Positions 9,001 to 17,215 of a DNA stretch of 64,000 bases are shown piece after piece. Under the pieces are notes generated by a model. It ran no database searches, was not told where the DNA came from, and was given only the letters and a program-made list of their open reading frames with translations. The position numbers and the translations under genes are program-made. This DNA is from Listeria ivanovii subsp. londoniensis (GTDB lineage: Bacteria; Bacillota; Bacilli; Lactobacillales; Listeriaceae). Each line of letters starts with the position of its first letter. Position 1 is the first letter of the stretch. The stretch spans positions 2,118,001-2,182,000 of the forward strand of contig NZ_CP009576.1 of assembly GCF_000763495.1 (NCBI RefSeq), written 5' to 3'.

Positions 9001-9309
9001 ATGAAAGTAAGTAAATCTTTTGAAGTATTTGCAAAAGAAGCTCCCGAAGTTCACGCTACTTGGATGGAAACTGTACAAAAGTTAGATACTGCGAATAAGC
9101 TTGATAAAAAAACAGAGGAACTTGCCTATATCGCTGTTATGGCAGCAGTTCGACTTGAAAGTGGTATTCCCTTTCATGTAAAAATGGCGAGATCAAACGG
9201 AGCAACAAGAGAGGAAATTATTAGTGCCATTCTTGTTGGTTTACCGGCTGTTGGTAATATTGTAACAAGTTCTTTACCCGTAGCCATTGATGCTTATGAT
9301 GAAAAATAA
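9001..9309 (+). CDS. Carboxymuconolactone decarboxylase/AhpD-like small protein lacking the redox cysteines
   Basis: 102 aa from the ATG at 9001, which has AGGAG 9 nt upstream (the frame is open further left from a TTG at 8971 with no ribosome site). The all-helical CMD fold is recognisable: an E-LAYIAVMAAVRLESG helix, then IPFHVKMARSNGATREEI. In AhpD-type members this region carries CxxC before the histidine; here no cysteine exists in the whole protein, so a thiol peroxidase-type activity is unlikely. The function is unknown. It is monocistronic, convergent with the VOC gene. Confidence 0.8.
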   Translation: MKVSKSFEVFAKEAPEVHATWMETVQKLDTANKLDKKTEELAYIAVMAAVRLESGIPFHVKMARSNGATREEIISAILVGLPAVGNIVTSSLPVAIDAYDEK

Positions 9310-9317
9310 ATCTTTCA

Positions 9318-9359
9318 AAAAATATGGAACTATCCCATTAAAGGGGCAGTTTCATATTT
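9318..9359. terminator. Probable hairpin terminator between convergent genes
   Basis: AAATATGGAACT and AGTTTCATATTT form a 12-bp stem (one G-T pair) with an inner CCC/GGG extension. It lies between the CMD-like gene and the VOC gene. The T tract on either strand is short. Confidence 0.4.
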
Positions 9360-9405
9360 GATGCGTACATTACTTTTAATATCTATCTTTCTCCCGTAAA
9401 AACTT

Positions 9406-9783
9406 CTACTTCTCACAAATCGCAAAATAATTCCCTTCATTATCAGCAAAATTAAAGACTCGCCCCATTGGTAAATCAACCAACTCACCAACCGTTATCT
9501 CTTTCTTTTTATAGGTTTCATATAGTTCCACGATATTTTCTCCAAAAAGTAAAATCGATGGTGTTCCGAGATTCATATCCGGGTTCATTTCAGCAACTTT
9601 CTGTTTATTTTGCAAAACAAAAGTAGTTTCTGCCTCTTTCGTGGGCGCAATTTCTATCCACTGAATTTCCCCATTTACTACTTCTTCTGAAACAACGACA
9701 AAACCTAGTTTTTCTACCCAGAAATCTCTCACTGCCGCCTGATTTTCTACATACAACATTATTTGGCCAATTTTATTTATCAT
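9406..9783 (-). CDS. VOC-family (glyoxalase/bleomycin resistance-like) protein
   Basis: 125 aa with the paired beta-alpha-beta-beta-beta VOC fold: it begins MINKIGQIMLYVENQAAVRDFW and ends with RVFNFADNEGNYFAI, the classic second-motif terminus with a likely metal-ligand glutamate. Members bind divalent metal and act on diverse small molecules or sequester drugs; no substrate is inferred. Its start overlaps the end of the upstream exporter gene by 4 nt, so the two are translated together. Confidence 0.85.
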   Translation of the reverse strand: MINKIGQIMLYVENQAAVRDFWVEKLGFVVVSEEVVNGEIQWIEIAPTKEAETTFVLQNKQKVAEMNPDMNLGTPSILLFGENIVELYETYKKKEITVGELVDLPMGRVFNFADNEGNYFAICEK

Positions 9784-10772
9784 GTTTTATCGCCCTCTCG
9801 TAATTTTAATTTTTCTTGTAAACCAAACTCAGCATAAAAATCACGCTTCATTTCTAATAAATAACGTAAATCATTCATAAATTGAAACAGGATTGCTCGA
9901 TTTTCGAATTCTTCACGTGTCTCGGGAAGCTTGCTACTTTTAAATTCATGTACCATTGTTGTAATTTCTGCAACTAAATCTTCCGCAGTATTATGCTCAT
10001 CTAGTGTCATTGCCGTTTTTTCAGTGATTTCTGCCAGTGCCAAACTTTGCTCAGAAGAATGATGGAAGGCTACTAAATGACGTTTCATTTGTGTTAAAAT
10101 TCGGTACTGCACAAGGCGCATATCCACATACTGGGAGTAATAATGGGAAGCTGTAAAAAATTGATTATCCAAATTTCGTGCGGCTTTTTCTTGTGCATAG
10201 TCTAATGTACCCTTTAATTGATGTAATAATCCAAATTCATCCCGATATTCTGATTGATTACGTAAACCTTGTGCCATCTCTGTTAAAATTTGTCGCATAA
10301 TTTCTTCCACTTTTTGTTGCGTTCGTTTCAATTCATCTTCCATTTTTGGCATATATAAGTTTAAAATAATCGCAATGCCCGCTCCAACAGCCATTAACAA
10401 CAGCTCATTTTTAAACCAAAAGAACGAAAGCGATTGTTCTAATAAAATGTGTGTAACAAGTACTGAACTGACAACGATACCATCTGCAACATGTAATTTA
10501 ACCGCAAGTGGAATGAAAATAAGTAAATATAACCCAAAACTCACTGCATTATAACCAATCAATAAGAAAAATATTGCCGCAATCGATAAGGCTAAAACGG
10601 TCGAATAGACACGTTGAATTGCTAATTGTAACGACCCTTTTTTTGTGTTTTGCACACTTAATATCGCAATAATACCTGCCGAAACTGCATACTCCAAATG
10701 TAGCCATTCTGCTATAATTATTGCAAGTGTCGCAGCAATTGCTGTTTTTACTGTCCGCATCCCAATTCGCAT
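9780..10772 (-). CDS. Aromatic acid exporter family (FUSC-like) membrane protein
   Basis: 330 aa. The N-terminal half has five to six hydrophobic helices, starting MRTVKTAIAATLAIIIAEW and including the SVQNTKKGSLQLAIQR loop typical of the ArAE_1/FUSC domain. The C-terminal half (about 145-330) is a soluble helical coiled region, as in the ArAE_1_C domain. Relatives export aromatic or hydroxycinnamic acids; the substrate here is unknown. It overlaps the VOC gene by 4 nt, which suggests a small detoxification unit. The ribosome site GGATGG is 6 nt upstream. Confidence 0.82.
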   Translation of the reverse strand: MRIGMRTVKTAIAATLAIIIAEWLHLEYAVSAGIIAILSVQNTKKGSLQLAIQRVYSTVLALSIAAIFFLLIGYNAVSFGLYLLIFIPLAVKLHVADGIVVSSVLVTHILLEQSLSFFWFKNELLLMAVGAGIAIILNLYMPKMEDELKRTQQKVEEIMRQILTEMAQGLRNQSEYRDEFGLLHQLKGTLDYAQEKAARNLDNQFFTASHYYSQYVDMRLVQYRILTQMKRHLVAFHHSSEQSLALAEITEKTAMTLDEHNTAEDLVAEITTMVHEFKSSKLPETREEFENRAILFQFMNDLRYLLEMKRDFYAEFGLQEKLKLREGDKT

Positions 10773-10836
10773 TTATTCCATCCCCTTCTCCATGTACAAT
10801 TTATCATAGCATGAAAGCCAAAATCGCAAAAGAAAA

Positions 10837-10862
10837 ACCTTGAAGATTGCTCTTACAAGGTT
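10837..10862 (-). terminator. Terminator of the DedA gene
   Basis: On the minus strand AACCTTG and CAAGGTT pair around a 12-nt loop, followed by TTTCTTTT, 6 nt past the stop codon. Confidence 0.75.
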
Positions 10863-10868
10863 ACCATT

Positions 10869-11492
10869 TTATTCTTCATCTATTGTTTTTTTAAATCGTG
10901 CTCGAAAAAAGAAACATAGTCCAACTATTACAATTAGCGCAATAACACTATAAATAATTGCCGAAAAACTATCCATAAACACAATAATTTCATTCCAAGA
11001 TTCGCCAAGCAAAGCACCAAGACCAATTAAAACCGTATTCCAAAGCAAACTTCCAGCAGTTGTAAGTATTAAAAACTTAGACATTTTCATCTGCGTCATC
11101 CCAGCTGGAATAGAAATCAAACTCCGAATAAGTGGAATCATCCGACATATAAACACAGCCCAGCTACCATATTTCAAAAAGAAACTTTCCGCACGTTCAA
11201 TATCACTTTCTTTTAAACGCAAAACTCGACCGTATTTTAAAACAAAATTTGTCATTCGTTCTTTACCAAAAAACGATGCAACCTTATATAATAAAATAGC
11301 TCCTATTACCGATCCTAGTGTGGCAACGATAATCACCGTTACAACATTCATTGCGGAAATAGTCGTCATAAAACCACCAAAAGTTAAAATAATTTCAGAG
11401 GGAATTGGCGGAAATAAATTCTCCACCATAATTAATAAAAAAATACCAATATAACCAAAATCAGTCATAATTCCTGTAATCCATGCTTCCAA
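10869..11492 (-). CDS. DedA/VTT-family membrane protein
   Basis: 207 aa. Four or more hydrophobic segments, the ENLFPPIPSEIIL motif near the N-terminus and a central G-x-W-A-x-F-x-x-R-x-x-P-x-x-R motif (GSWAVFICRMIPLIRS) identify the DedA family, whose members act in undecaprenyl phosphate or phospholipid translocation. Often mis-annotated as alkaline phosphatase. AGGAG sits right on an in-frame GTG at 11501; a TTG at 11490-11492 has correct spacing, so I start there. Confidence 0.88.
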   Translation of the reverse strand: MEAWITGIMTDFGYIGIFLLIMVENLFPPIPSEIILTFGGFMTTISAMNVVTVIIVATLGSVIGAILLYKVASFFGKERMTNFVLKYGRVLRLKESDIERAESFFLKYGSWAVFICRMIPLIRSLISIPAGMTQMKMSKFLILTTAGSLLWNTVLIGLGALLGESWNEIIVFMDSFSAIIYSVIALIVIVGLCFFFRARFKKTIDEE

Positions 11493-11587
11493 AAAACACA
11501 CTCCTATACTTTATTTCCCTTTTAAAGTAAGTGCTTGCTTTTAAAGTTTACTATAATAGTGCTGCTATTTCAATGGTTTACTGCAAA

Positions 11588-11624
11588 TAAAAAACTTGGC
11601 ACGTTATAGCGCACCAAGTTTTGA
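11588..11624 (-). terminator. Terminator of the secreted protease gene
   Basis: On the minus strand AACTTGGTGCGC and GCGCTATAACGTGCCAAGTT regions form a stem with AACTTGG/CCAAGTT outer arms, followed by TTTTTTATT. It follows the protease stop codon. Confidence 0.8.
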
Positions 11625-11629
11625 TTTTG

Positions 11630-12982
11630 TTATTTTGCCACGAGTCTCATCTGTACGGCTTCTATTCTTAAACTTTGCCCTGTTGTTCCGGCAGTTGCTC
11701 CGTCTTTTACCCAGCCTTGCCAGCCTTTATTTTGAACGTGAGCTCTATATTGCACAGAGTAATTTTTGGCCATATTTCCAGTTAATTTTACTTGAAAGGC
11801 CTCTAAACGTTTTGATTGTCCACGAGTCCCAGAAATTTCACCATTTTTTAGCCAACCTTGCCAACCAATACCTTGAACGTGAGAACGATACTGGATATCT
11901 CCAGAATAAGGCATCCCTGATAGGCTAATTTTCATTGCTTCTGCTCGTAAGCCTAGCCCTGTTGTCCCAGCGGTTGTACCATTGGCTACATTACCCATCC
12001 ATCCATTACTTTGAACGTGTAATTCATAATTTATTCCCTTTTGCTTGCTTACAGCTAAATTGTTGCTAAATGCCCACGTATAGATATTGTTTAGTTTTTC
12101 TTTTGTAATTCGAGTACCACAATTTTCCGGTGCGCCACCATATGCATGAACGGCTAAAATTTGTTTCTTAGAATTATAAACTCCACTCCCACTGTTACCA
12201 CCAGTCGTATCTAATTTATAAAAGACATTATTTGCGGTGGTCTGGGAAATACTACCATTTTGTGTATATAACTTACCTCTTTTTTCAGCTGGATACCCAC
12301 TTATAGTAATTGCTCCAGATGTATTTGTTGTTAACCCCATCGTACCAGTTTTTTGTCCTATATTTTTATTTAATTTAATAACAGCATAATCTTCCGAGGA
12401 AGGTTCTTTTTTGATCCATTCTTTTGGTACATACATTTTTTTTGCAGTTGCTTTACCAAATGGTGCTACTGACCCATTATATCCGGGACGTACTGTTACT
12501 TTAGTTGCCCAACCGCCATATTTCTTTTGATACAAACAATGAGCAGCTGTGAGTACTGAGTCATCTCCAATCATTTGTCCACTTCCAACGCTATGCATAC
12601 CCACTTTTGTTAAGTTTGGAAATTCAGCCTCTATAAAAACGCTTGTAGAATAAGGATATTGTGCAGTATTAGTTACGAGCTTTCTTCCGTCCGCTCCAAA
12701 AATACTTTTTACGCTGGGAATAACTTCTTGTTCATCATTCACAAATTCAATTCCAGATAAATCCACTTCCTGCGCATCAGAGGTATCTAATGTCCCTTCT
12801 GTCGCATTGACATCTTCTAAATCGCTAATTTCATCAACAATAAATTCTTCCCCATCATTTGTTACTGTTTCTCCAACTACTTTTTCATCCGTTGTCGTTT
12901 CCATTGCTTGTGCTACTATTCCGCCACCTAACAGGAATAGTGCGAAGGCCAATAGTAAAGCTAGCATTCTAAGTTTTTTCAT
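11630..12982 (-). CDS. Secreted V8-like (trypsin-fold) serine endopeptidase with three C-terminal ChW repeats
   Basis: 450 aa. Signal peptide about 1-26 (basic KK, hydrophobic core, AQA cleavage region), then an acidic propeptide to about residue 100. The protease domain (about 105-310) shows the triad H148 in LTAAHCLY, D198 in SEDYAVIKL and S265 in TGGNSGSG; C149 and C288 could form a disulfide. Three ChW repeats follow (about 318-354, 363-401, 410-447), each with H-VQ--GW-G-----G---GT-G---R-EA. ChW repeats are found in secreted Clostridium and Listeria-type surface proteins. It resembles staphylococcal/Bacillus glutamyl endopeptidases, so cleavage after Glu is plausible but not shown. AAGGAG precedes the ATG. 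From memory this gene is absent between the equivalent EGD-e genes, so it is probably accessory. Confidence 0.88.
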   Translation of the reverse strand: MKKLRMLALLLAFALFLLGGGIVAQAMETTTDEKVVGETVTNDGEEFIVDEISDLEDVNATEGTLDTSDAQEVDLSGIEFVNDEQEVIPSVKSIFGADGRKLVTNTAQYPYSTSVFIEAEFPNLTKVGMHSVGSGQMIGDDSVLTAAHCLYQKKYGGWATKVTVRPGYNGSVAPFGKATAKKMYVPKEWIKKEPSSEDYAVIKLNKNIGQKTGTMGLTTNTSGAITISGYPAEKRGKLYTQNGSISQTTANNVFYKLDTTGGNSGSGVYNSKKQILAVHAYGGAPENCGTRITKEKLNNIYTWAFSNNLAVSKQKGINYELHVQSNGWMGNVANGTTAGTTGLGLRAEAMKISLSGMPYSGDIQYRSHVQGIGWQGWLKNGEISGTRGQSKRLEAFQVKLTGNMAKNYSVQYRAHVQNKGWQGWVKDGATAGTTGQSLRIEAVQMRLVAK

Positions 12983-13141
12983 TGTTGTATCTCCTTTTTA
13001 TTTTTTTAATTAATAAATACAAAAATAAAAATTTGTTCCATGTTGTCTATTCTGTACTTTAACTATCTCTGCTATTTTTTCTCCTCCCGTAAATAATAAA
13101 TTCATCTCTGTAGCTGTTGTTTTTATTATGTATTTATTTGT

Positions 13142-13188
13142 TATGTGAATATGTAGTTATATTCACATAGTTATTATACTATATGCGT
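13142..13188 (-). promoter_or_regulatory. Promoter region of the protease with an 11-bp perfect palindrome
   Basis: TATGTGAATAT (13142-13152) and ATATTCACATA (13159-13169) are exact reverse complements with a 6-nt spacer. On the minus strand they follow immediately after a TATAAT -10-like hexamer (about 13177-13182), where a repressor would block transcription start. The -35 is poor (TTAACA at 19-bp spacing). The rest of 12983-13253 is AT-rich with no other gene seen. Confidence 0.5.
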
Positions 13189-13212
13189 CCATTTATTTGT
13201 TAAGCATTTTGC

Positions 13213-13245
13213 ATAAAAAAAGAAGCCAACATAGTGTTGACTTCT
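13213..13245 (-). terminator. Terminator of the phosphohexomutase gene
   Basis: GAAGTCAAC and GTTGGCTTC (minus strand; one G-T pair) around a 4-nt loop, followed by TTTTTTTATG, shortly after the stop codon. Confidence 0.85.
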
Positions 13246-13253
13246 AATCTTTC

Positions 13254-14765
13254 TTATACTTCTAATTCCATCTTACTCGCAAAAAATCCAGCTAACCGCT
13301 CTTTCACTTTCTGAATTCCGCCAACTTCATCGCTTTCTAAATTCATTGGCATCACTGGTTCGTGCAGGCTCATACGTAACAAGAACCAACCTTCGCCAAG
13401 TGCACCACTTGTATTGACGCGAATACCTTCCAAATTTCCTGGTTCTAAAGACATATCTGCGTCTGCTTCAACAAATTTCTGTAAATCTGCTAACACATCT
13501 TGACCATACGCTTTAAAATCAGTTGCTGTAATATTTAACCGAATTTCTTCGCTTTCGGCCGGTTCTTTTAAATCGGCAATTAAATCAGCTAAGTCTTCGC
13601 CATTTCTAAGAAGGGTTGCGTATTTCATTAAAATTTTTGCAATTAAATAGGCGCCATCATCAAGGAAATAATTTTCTTTTAGCGCCGCATGTCCACTTAC
13701 TTCAATCGCAATTTCAGAAGCTGTTCCTTCTCTATTTAGTCGAAGTGCCTCATTAATTACATTTCGATAGCCACGTTTAAAACGGTGTTGTTTTCCACCT
13801 TTTTCTTCAATAAAGGCTTGCAAGTGACCAGAAGTAGTCGAGTCAGTAACAATCGTTGTTCCTGGTTTTTCTTGTAAAATAATACTTGAAATAACAGCAA
13901 TGAGTGGATTGCGGTTCAGGCTTTCCCCATGTTTATCCATAATAGCTGAACGGTCAACATCGGTGTCAAAGATCACACCTAAGTCTGCACCGCTTGCAAG
14001 AACTGCTTTTTTCAAGCTAGCCATCGCTTCTTCATTATCCGGATTCGGAATATGATTGGGGAAATGTCCATCAGGATCTAAAAATTGACTACCAGAAATA
14101 TCTGCGCCAAGTTCTGCAAGTACTTTCTCTGCAAAAAAACCGCCAGCCCCATTTCCAGCATCAACAATAATATGACTTCCTTCTAATGGCTTCATTTTAT
14201 CAGCGGCCCCAGTAATACCTGCTCTGATTTTTGCGGTTAAGTCTGCTGCATAGGTAGAAAGTAAATCTTGTTTTGTTACTTTACCACCACTTAATCCTGT
14301 TTCTATAAAAGATTTATCCGCATGCGAAACAATATAATCAATATCCTCATGTTCTGCACCGCCAGATTTCGTAAATAATTTTAGTCCGTTATACATAAAT
14401 GGTAGGTGGCTCGCTGTAATCATAATTCCTGCATCACAATTATAGTCCTCATATTGAGTTGCCATGAACATTGCCGGTGTCGTTGCAAGTCCCACATCAA
14501 CTACATCTATACCTGCAAATAAAAGTCCTTTTACAAGTGCCGCTTTTAATCGTTCCGCTGAAAGTCGGCTATCATGACCAATCGCTACCGTTGCCTGATT
14601 TTCCACACCCTTTTCTGCTTTTAGCCATTTCGCAAATCCATAAGCAATCTTTTCTACACGTTCATTTGTCAATGTAATCGGATATTTTTCTGTAGCAATC
14701 GCAATTCCACGTATGTCTGATCCGTTTTGCAGTGCTTCTAATGCTTTCGTTTCTGCTTGATTCAT
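13254..14765 (-). CDS. Alpha-D-phosphohexomutase (phosphoglucomutase/phosphomannomutase, ManB-type)
   Basis: 503 aa, four-domain phosphohexomutase of ManB/CpsG length. The phospho-serine loop is MITASHLPF with catalytic S119, the Mg-binding loop is DTDVDRSAI, and the sugar-binding loop is in the EVSGHAALKE region. It interconverts hexose 1- and 6-phosphates, linking glycolysis to wall polysaccharide and teichoic acid glycosylation. Glucose versus mannose preference is not decidable by eye. TGGAGG precedes the ATG. It is monocistronic with its own terminator. Confidence 0.9.
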   Translation of the reverse strand: MNQAETKALEALQNGSDIRGIAIATEKYPITLTNERVEKIAYGFAKWLKAEKGVENQATVAIGHDSRLSAERLKAALVKGLLFAGIDVVDVGLATTPAMFMATQYEDYNCDAGIMITASHLPFMYNGLKLFTKSGGAEHEDIDYIVSHADKSFIETGLSGGKVTKQDLLSTYAADLTAKIRAGITGAADKMKPLEGSHIIVDAGNGAGGFFAEKVLAELGADISGSQFLDPDGHFPNHIPNPDNEEAMASLKKAVLASGADLGVIFDTDVDRSAIMDKHGESLNRNPLIAVISSIILQEKPGTTIVTDSTTSGHLQAFIEEKGGKQHRFKRGYRNVINEALRLNREGTASEIAIEVSGHAALKENYFLDDGAYLIAKILMKYATLLRNGEDLADLIADLKEPAESEEIRLNITATDFKAYGQDVLADLQKFVEADADMSLEPGNLEGIRVNTSGALGEGWFLLRMSLHEPVMPMNLESDEVGGIQKVKERLAGFFASKMELEV

Positions 14766-14830
14766 GTCATTCCTCCAGCTTCATATTTTCCACTTCATTA
14801 TAGCTTATATTGCGCATCATTCACATAGTT

Positions 14831-15709
14831 TTACAAAAGTGGTGCTCTTCTTGCAATAATGATTTGCAGATCCACGGTTAGCTCTTGCGGCGGATTTGCT
14901 AATAAATGACGTTTTTTCTCTGCACCAATGTGCCAACCAAGTGGTGTCATTTCAAGAAAATCCACAAATAATGTTTTGGCGATTGGCGCTTTATAAGTTA
15001 TTCGTTCCACCTGTTCGACCGTTAGTTTTTCCGCTAGTCGAGACATTACTGACTCATTTGAATAGCTACTTTTCTCATCGACATAAATAAATTCGCGCAA
15101 TTCGCGTAAATAATTCTCTTCTGGAACTACTTTAAGTAAAAAGCCATCTTTTTTTAGTAACCGATTAAATTCCTCATAATTCGAAGGTGATAAAATATTT
15201 AAAATCACATCTGCTGTCTCTAATTGATTAGGACAGTTGGCTAGGTCTGCTACCGTCCAAACTATTCCCGGATAGTCACGCGCAGCTTGTTTAACACCTT
15301 CTTTTGCAATATCTAATCCCACAGCTTGTATGGACTGTCCTCCTACTTCAAGCTCCTTTGCCACTCGTGCTAAATGACTTCCTTCACCACAACCAGCATC
15401 ATATAAAACGAGTGCTGGTTTTTCTGTATTCGCGATAATAATATTTGTCATCCGTTCAATTAACTTCTCAAAAAACCCGCTCGCAATCACTTTTTTACGT
15501 GATTCAAACAAAGTTTGATCATACTTGGTCTTATGTGCTTGCTTGAGTAAATGTAAGTACCCTGGCTTGGCAATATCAAATCCATGCTGTTCTGGGCAGA
15601 CAAATGAGTGTGGCTCTTTAAAAACAAATTCACCGCCACAAATTGGACAAGCAAGAAGTGAGATACTTTCTATCATAGCAAGCTTATTTATCTCCATTTT
15701 TGATAACAA
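14831..15709 (-). CDS. RlmA-like 23S rRNA (guanine-N1) methyltransferase
   Basis: 292 aa. The N-terminal zinc ribbon (CPICGGEF and the second pair FVCPEQHGF) is followed by KPGYLHLL and a Rossmann SAM domain with LYDAGCGEGSHL, the RlmA/TlrB family layout. These modify G745/G748 of 23S rRNA helix 35 near the macrolide tunnel; which base this one targets cannot be told. Start: TTG at 15707-15709 with GGGGTG 8 nt upstream; an ATG at 15697 gives a protein four residues shorter but lacks a ribosome site. Confidence 0.85.
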   Translation of the reverse strand: MLSKMEINKLAMIESISLLACPICGGEFVFKEPHSFVCPEQHGFDIAKPGYLHLLKQAHKTKYDQTLFESRKKVIASGFFEKLIERMTNIIIANTEKPALVLYDAGCGEGSHLARVAKELEVGGQSIQAVGLDIAKEGVKQAARDYPGIVWTVADLANCPNQLETADVILNILSPSNYEEFNRLLKKDGFLLKVVPEENYLRELREFIYVDEKSSYSNESVMSRLAEKLTVEQVERITYKAPIAKTLFVDFLEMTPLGWHIGAEKKRHLLANPPQELTVDLQIIIARRAPLL

Positions 15710-15761
15710 TTAATTTTCACCCCACTCGAAAAACGTTGCCCGCGAATAGGCAACGTTTCTA

Positions 15762-16244
15762 CTAATTTCTTTCGTACGTATAAAATGTGTAGTTGTACTT
15801 ATTTTTTTCATCTTTTTCATGAGTTTCTTTTGCGACTTCCGAAAAATTTTCCCAATCCACTTCTGGAAAGGCGGTATCTGCATCAAACTCGGCTTCAATT
15901 TTTGTAACAATTAACTTATCTGCCACATCTATGAATAAGCGATAGATTTCCGCACCACCAACTACATAAATTGGTTCGCCAGTATTCGCAAGATCCAACA
16001 CCTCATCTCGCGAATGAAGGACTTCTGCGTCACTTAAATGCAGTTCCTTATCTCGAGTTAATACAATAGTTTTTCTATTGGGTAAAGCCTTTCCTAACGA
16101 TTCATAGGTTTTCCGTCCCATGACGAGTGTTTTTCCAGTGGTTGTTTTTTTAAAAAACTGTAAATCTCCTGGTAAGTACCACGGCATCTTGTTAGCTTTT
16201 CCAATATTGCCGGCGCGGTCTTGTGCCCAAACAAAAATAATCAT
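15762..16244 (-). CDS. dfrA: Dihydrofolate reductase
   Basis: 160 aa. The sequence shows the DHFR signature: N-terminal MIIFVWAQDRAGNIGKANK, the MPWYLPGDLQFFK segment with the catalytic acid, MGRKTYESLG, and VVGGAEIYRLF. It reduces dihydrofolate to tetrahydrofolate with NADPH and is the target of trimethoprim. It starts 14 nt after the thyA stop, with AGGAGG in that gap. ThyA makes dihydrofolate, which DfrA recycles, so the pair is functionally linked. This is the chromosomal housekeeping type; no sign of acquisition. Confidence 0.97.
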   Translation of the reverse strand: MIIFVWAQDRAGNIGKANKMPWYLPGDLQFFKKTTTGKTLVMGRKTYESLGKALPNRKTIVLTRDKELHLSDAEVLHSRDEVLDLANTGEPIYVVGGAEIYRLFIDVADKLIVTKIEAEFDADTAFPEVDWENFSEVAKETHEKDEKNKYNYTFYTYERN

Positions 16245-16258
16245 CCAAAAAACCTCCT

Positions 16259-17203
16259 TTATACTGAAATTGGTGCTTTTATCGCTGAATCTGGATTATA
16301 GCCATCTAGTGAAATATCAGCCACATCAAAATCAAAAATAGTGGCTGGTTTATCGGAAAGCACTAATTTCGGAAGCGCGTGCGGAGTTCTTGTTAATTGC
16401 TCTTTCACTTGTTCGATATGATTGTTATAAAGATGTGCGTCTCCCATTGTATGGATAAACTCCCCTACATCTAGTCCTACTTCACGAGCAATTAAATGTG
16501 TAAGAAGTGCGTAACTGGCAATATTAAACGGGACTCCTAAAAATATGTCGGCGCTACGTTGATAAAGCTGGCACGAAAGTTTTCCGTCTGCCACATAGAA
16601 TTGGAACAATGAGTGACATGGTGGTAAAGCCATGTTCGGAATATCTTCTGGATTCCAAGCAGATACAATCAACCGGCGTGAGTTTGGATTTGTTTTAATC
16701 ATTTCAATCAAATCTGCTAACTGATCAATCGTCTCCCCTTGTGAAGTTTTCCATTCACGCCATTGTTTACCGTAAATATTACCGAGTTCACCGTACTTAC
16801 TGGCAAATTCTTCTTCTTCTAAAATACGTGCTTTAAATTTTTCCATTTCCGCTTGATACACTTCTTTGAATGCAGGATCCTTTTCCGCTCGCAAGCCAAA
16901 GTCTGTCATATCTTCGCCTGTATAATCAGAACTTCTTACAAACCGTTCAAAAGCCCATTCATTCCAAATATTATTTTTATGTTGTAAAAGGTAGCGAATA
17001 TTCGTATCTCCATGTAAAAACCATAGTAATTCACTTACTACAAGTTTAAATGGCACCCGTTTCGTTGTCATAATTGGAAAACCCGCTTGTAAATCAAAAC
17101 GCATTTGATAACCAAATGTACTGATTGTTCCAGTTCCAGTGCGATCTCCTTTTTGTGTTCCATTCTCTAAAACGTATTTTTCTAAATCCAAATATTGTTT
17201 CAT
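16259..17203 (-). CDS. thyA: Thymidylate synthase ThyA
   Basis: 314 aa from the ATG at 17201-17203, which has AAGGAG 8 nt upstream; an in-frame GTG nine bases earlier lies inside the ribosome site and is rejected. [13 protein letters not shown], the catalytic [13 protein letters not shown] and [20 protein letters not shown] are all present, with the long insert of the 314-aa Lactobacillus-type enzymes. It converts dUMP to dTMP with methylene-THF. It is sandwiched between the ABC-F gene (12-nt gap) and dfrA in one operon. Confidence 0.97.
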   Translation of the reverse strand: MKQYLDLEKYVLENGTQKGDRTGTGTISTFGYQMRFDLQAGFPIMTTKRVPFKLVVSELLWFLHGDTNIRYLLQHKNNIWNEWAFERFVRSSDYTGEDMTDFGLRAEKDPAFKEVYQAEMEKFKARILEEEEFASKYGELGNIYGKQWREWKTSQGETIDQLADLIEMIKTNPNSRRLIVSAWNPEDIPNMALPPCHSLFQFYVADGKLSCQLYQRSADIFLGVPFNIASYALLTHLIAREVGLDVGEFIHTMGDAHLYNNHIEQVKEQLTRTPHALPKLVLSDKPATIFDFDVADISLDGYNPDSAIKAPISV

Positions 17204-17215
17204 CGCTCGCACTCC

